Origin: Mycobacterium sp.
Lineage (GTDB): Bacteria > Actinomycetota > Actinomycetes > Mycobacteriales > Mycobacteriaceae
Direction of reading: 5' to 3'
DNA length: 5,919 nt
Assembly: GCA_018500005.2 (NCBI GenBank)
Contig: JAHBAP020000409.1
Span: 1-5,919, forward strand
Under the pieces are notes generated by a model that worked only from the letters and a program-made list of their open reading frames with translations, was not told the DNA's origin and did not search any database. Made by a program: the position numbers and the translations under genes. Position 1 is the first letter of the stretch, and the number at the start of each line of letters is the position of its first letter. Below, piece after piece: positions 5,410 through 5,919 of this stretch.

Positions 5410-5919
5410 ATGAGTGACAACGTTTTACCCGTTCCGAAACGGTCGAAGGTATCAATCGGCGCCGACAAGAATGGTCGCCCTTACCCGCGGCCGATCGTCG
5501 CGGTGGACATCGCGCTGCTCAGCGTGAACGCCGCGGGCAATCGTCTCGAGGTCGCCCAGATGTGGCGTGCGGACACCGACGCCTGGGCGCTGCCGGGGGC
5601 GTTCCTGCGCCAGGGTGAAACGCTGGCCGATGCGGTCACCCGCTGCCTGCACGACAAGCTGGGTGTCGAGGGCATCCGGTTGCGCCAGTTGCAAGTCTTC
5701 GACGATCCCCACCGCGACGACCGCGGCTGGGTACTTTCGGTAGCCCACGTGGCCGTCGTGCGTCCCGACCGTCTGCGCTCCCTCGGAGCCGGGACGGCGT
5801 CGCGGACCCGGATGGCGTCGGTGGACCGGCCCGGCGAGCTGGCCTGGGACCACGCCGAGATCGTGCGCCTGGCCAAAAAGGACGTCCGCAGACGCTATGC
5901 CGAATACGCCGATCCCGAC
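5410..5919 (+). CDS. Nudix-domain protein, NrtR-like, 3' end beyond the window
   Basis: The reading frame has no stop before the right edge; 170 residues are visible. The Nudix fold begins near residue 27 (RPIVAVDIALLSV), with WALPGAFLRQGETLADA (59-75) and then RCLHDKLGV (78-86) where the Nudix box should be. The box normally reads REXXEEXG; here the three catalytic Glu positions are Cys79, Asp82 and Lys83, so metal-dependent hydrolysis is doubtful. DPHRDDRGWVLSVAHVAVV (99-117) and WDHAEIVRLAKKDVRRRYAEY (146-166) match the layout of NrtR-type regulators and related ADP-ribose Nudix proteins. In NrtR a winged helix follows this point, which here would lie outside the window. I infer a ligand-sensing regulator rather than an enzyme. 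I chose the ATG at 5410 for its leaderless promoter; an in-frame ATG at 5398 would add four residues. It is divergent from the paralog B operon. Confidence 0.75.
   Translation, partial: MSDNVLPVPKRSKVSIGADKNGRPYPRPIVAVDIALLSVNAAGNRLEVAQMWRADTDAWALPGAFLRQGETLADAVTRCLHDKLGVEGIRLRQLQVFDDPHRDDRGWVLSVAHVAVVRPDRLRSLGAGTASRTRMASVDRPGELAWDHAEIVRLAKKDVRRRYAEYADPD

Overview
The window is GC-rich and densely packed. Gene layout, GC-biased codon use, leaderless-type starts and a secreted lipoprotein with an LSGC lipobox point to an actinobacterium, most likely a mycobacterium or close relative. This is inferred from style; no marker gene settles it.

Layout, left to right. A small exported rhodanese lipoprotein (+, 108-554) converges on a two-domain DNA-binding protein, here called paralog A (-, 561-1367). 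Next come a short single-span membrane protein (-, 1477-1644) and a divergent 12-helix MFS transporter (+, 1761-3014). The transporter converges on, and overlaps by 15 bp, a three-gene leftward operon. In transcription order the operon encodes paralog B (5334-4567), a dual-specificity-type phosphatase (4570-4019) and a macrodomain-like protein (4022-3000). Each junction is a 4-bp stop/start overlap, so the three are very probably co-translated. A Nudix / NrtR-like gene (+, from 5410) is transcribed divergently and runs off the right edge.

The right half is the interesting part. Three protein classes linked to ADP-ribose or NAD-derived nucleotides (macrodomain-like, Cys-phosphatase, Nudix/NrtR-like) sit around one 75-bp intergenic region. 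That region carries back-to-back promoters and a 21-bp inverted repeat (TTACTGCG-N5-CGCAATAA) that could control both directions. The operon leader gene, paralog B, joins an unrecognised N-terminal alpha/beta domain to a phage-type excisionase/MerR-like helix-turn-helix. Paralog A, 3.2 kb away, has the same architecture. By hand alignment the N-terminal core is more conserved between the two (about two thirds identical) than the DNA-binding domain (about 45%), which suggests a conserved sensing or catalytic job with diverged DNA targets.

Working hypothesis (inference): a regulated ADP-ribose / NAD-derivative processing or sensing module, with the Nudix protein as a likely ligand-sensing regulator because its catalytic Nudix-box acidic residues are missing. 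No transposase, integrase, tRNA, rRNA or CRISPR array was seen.
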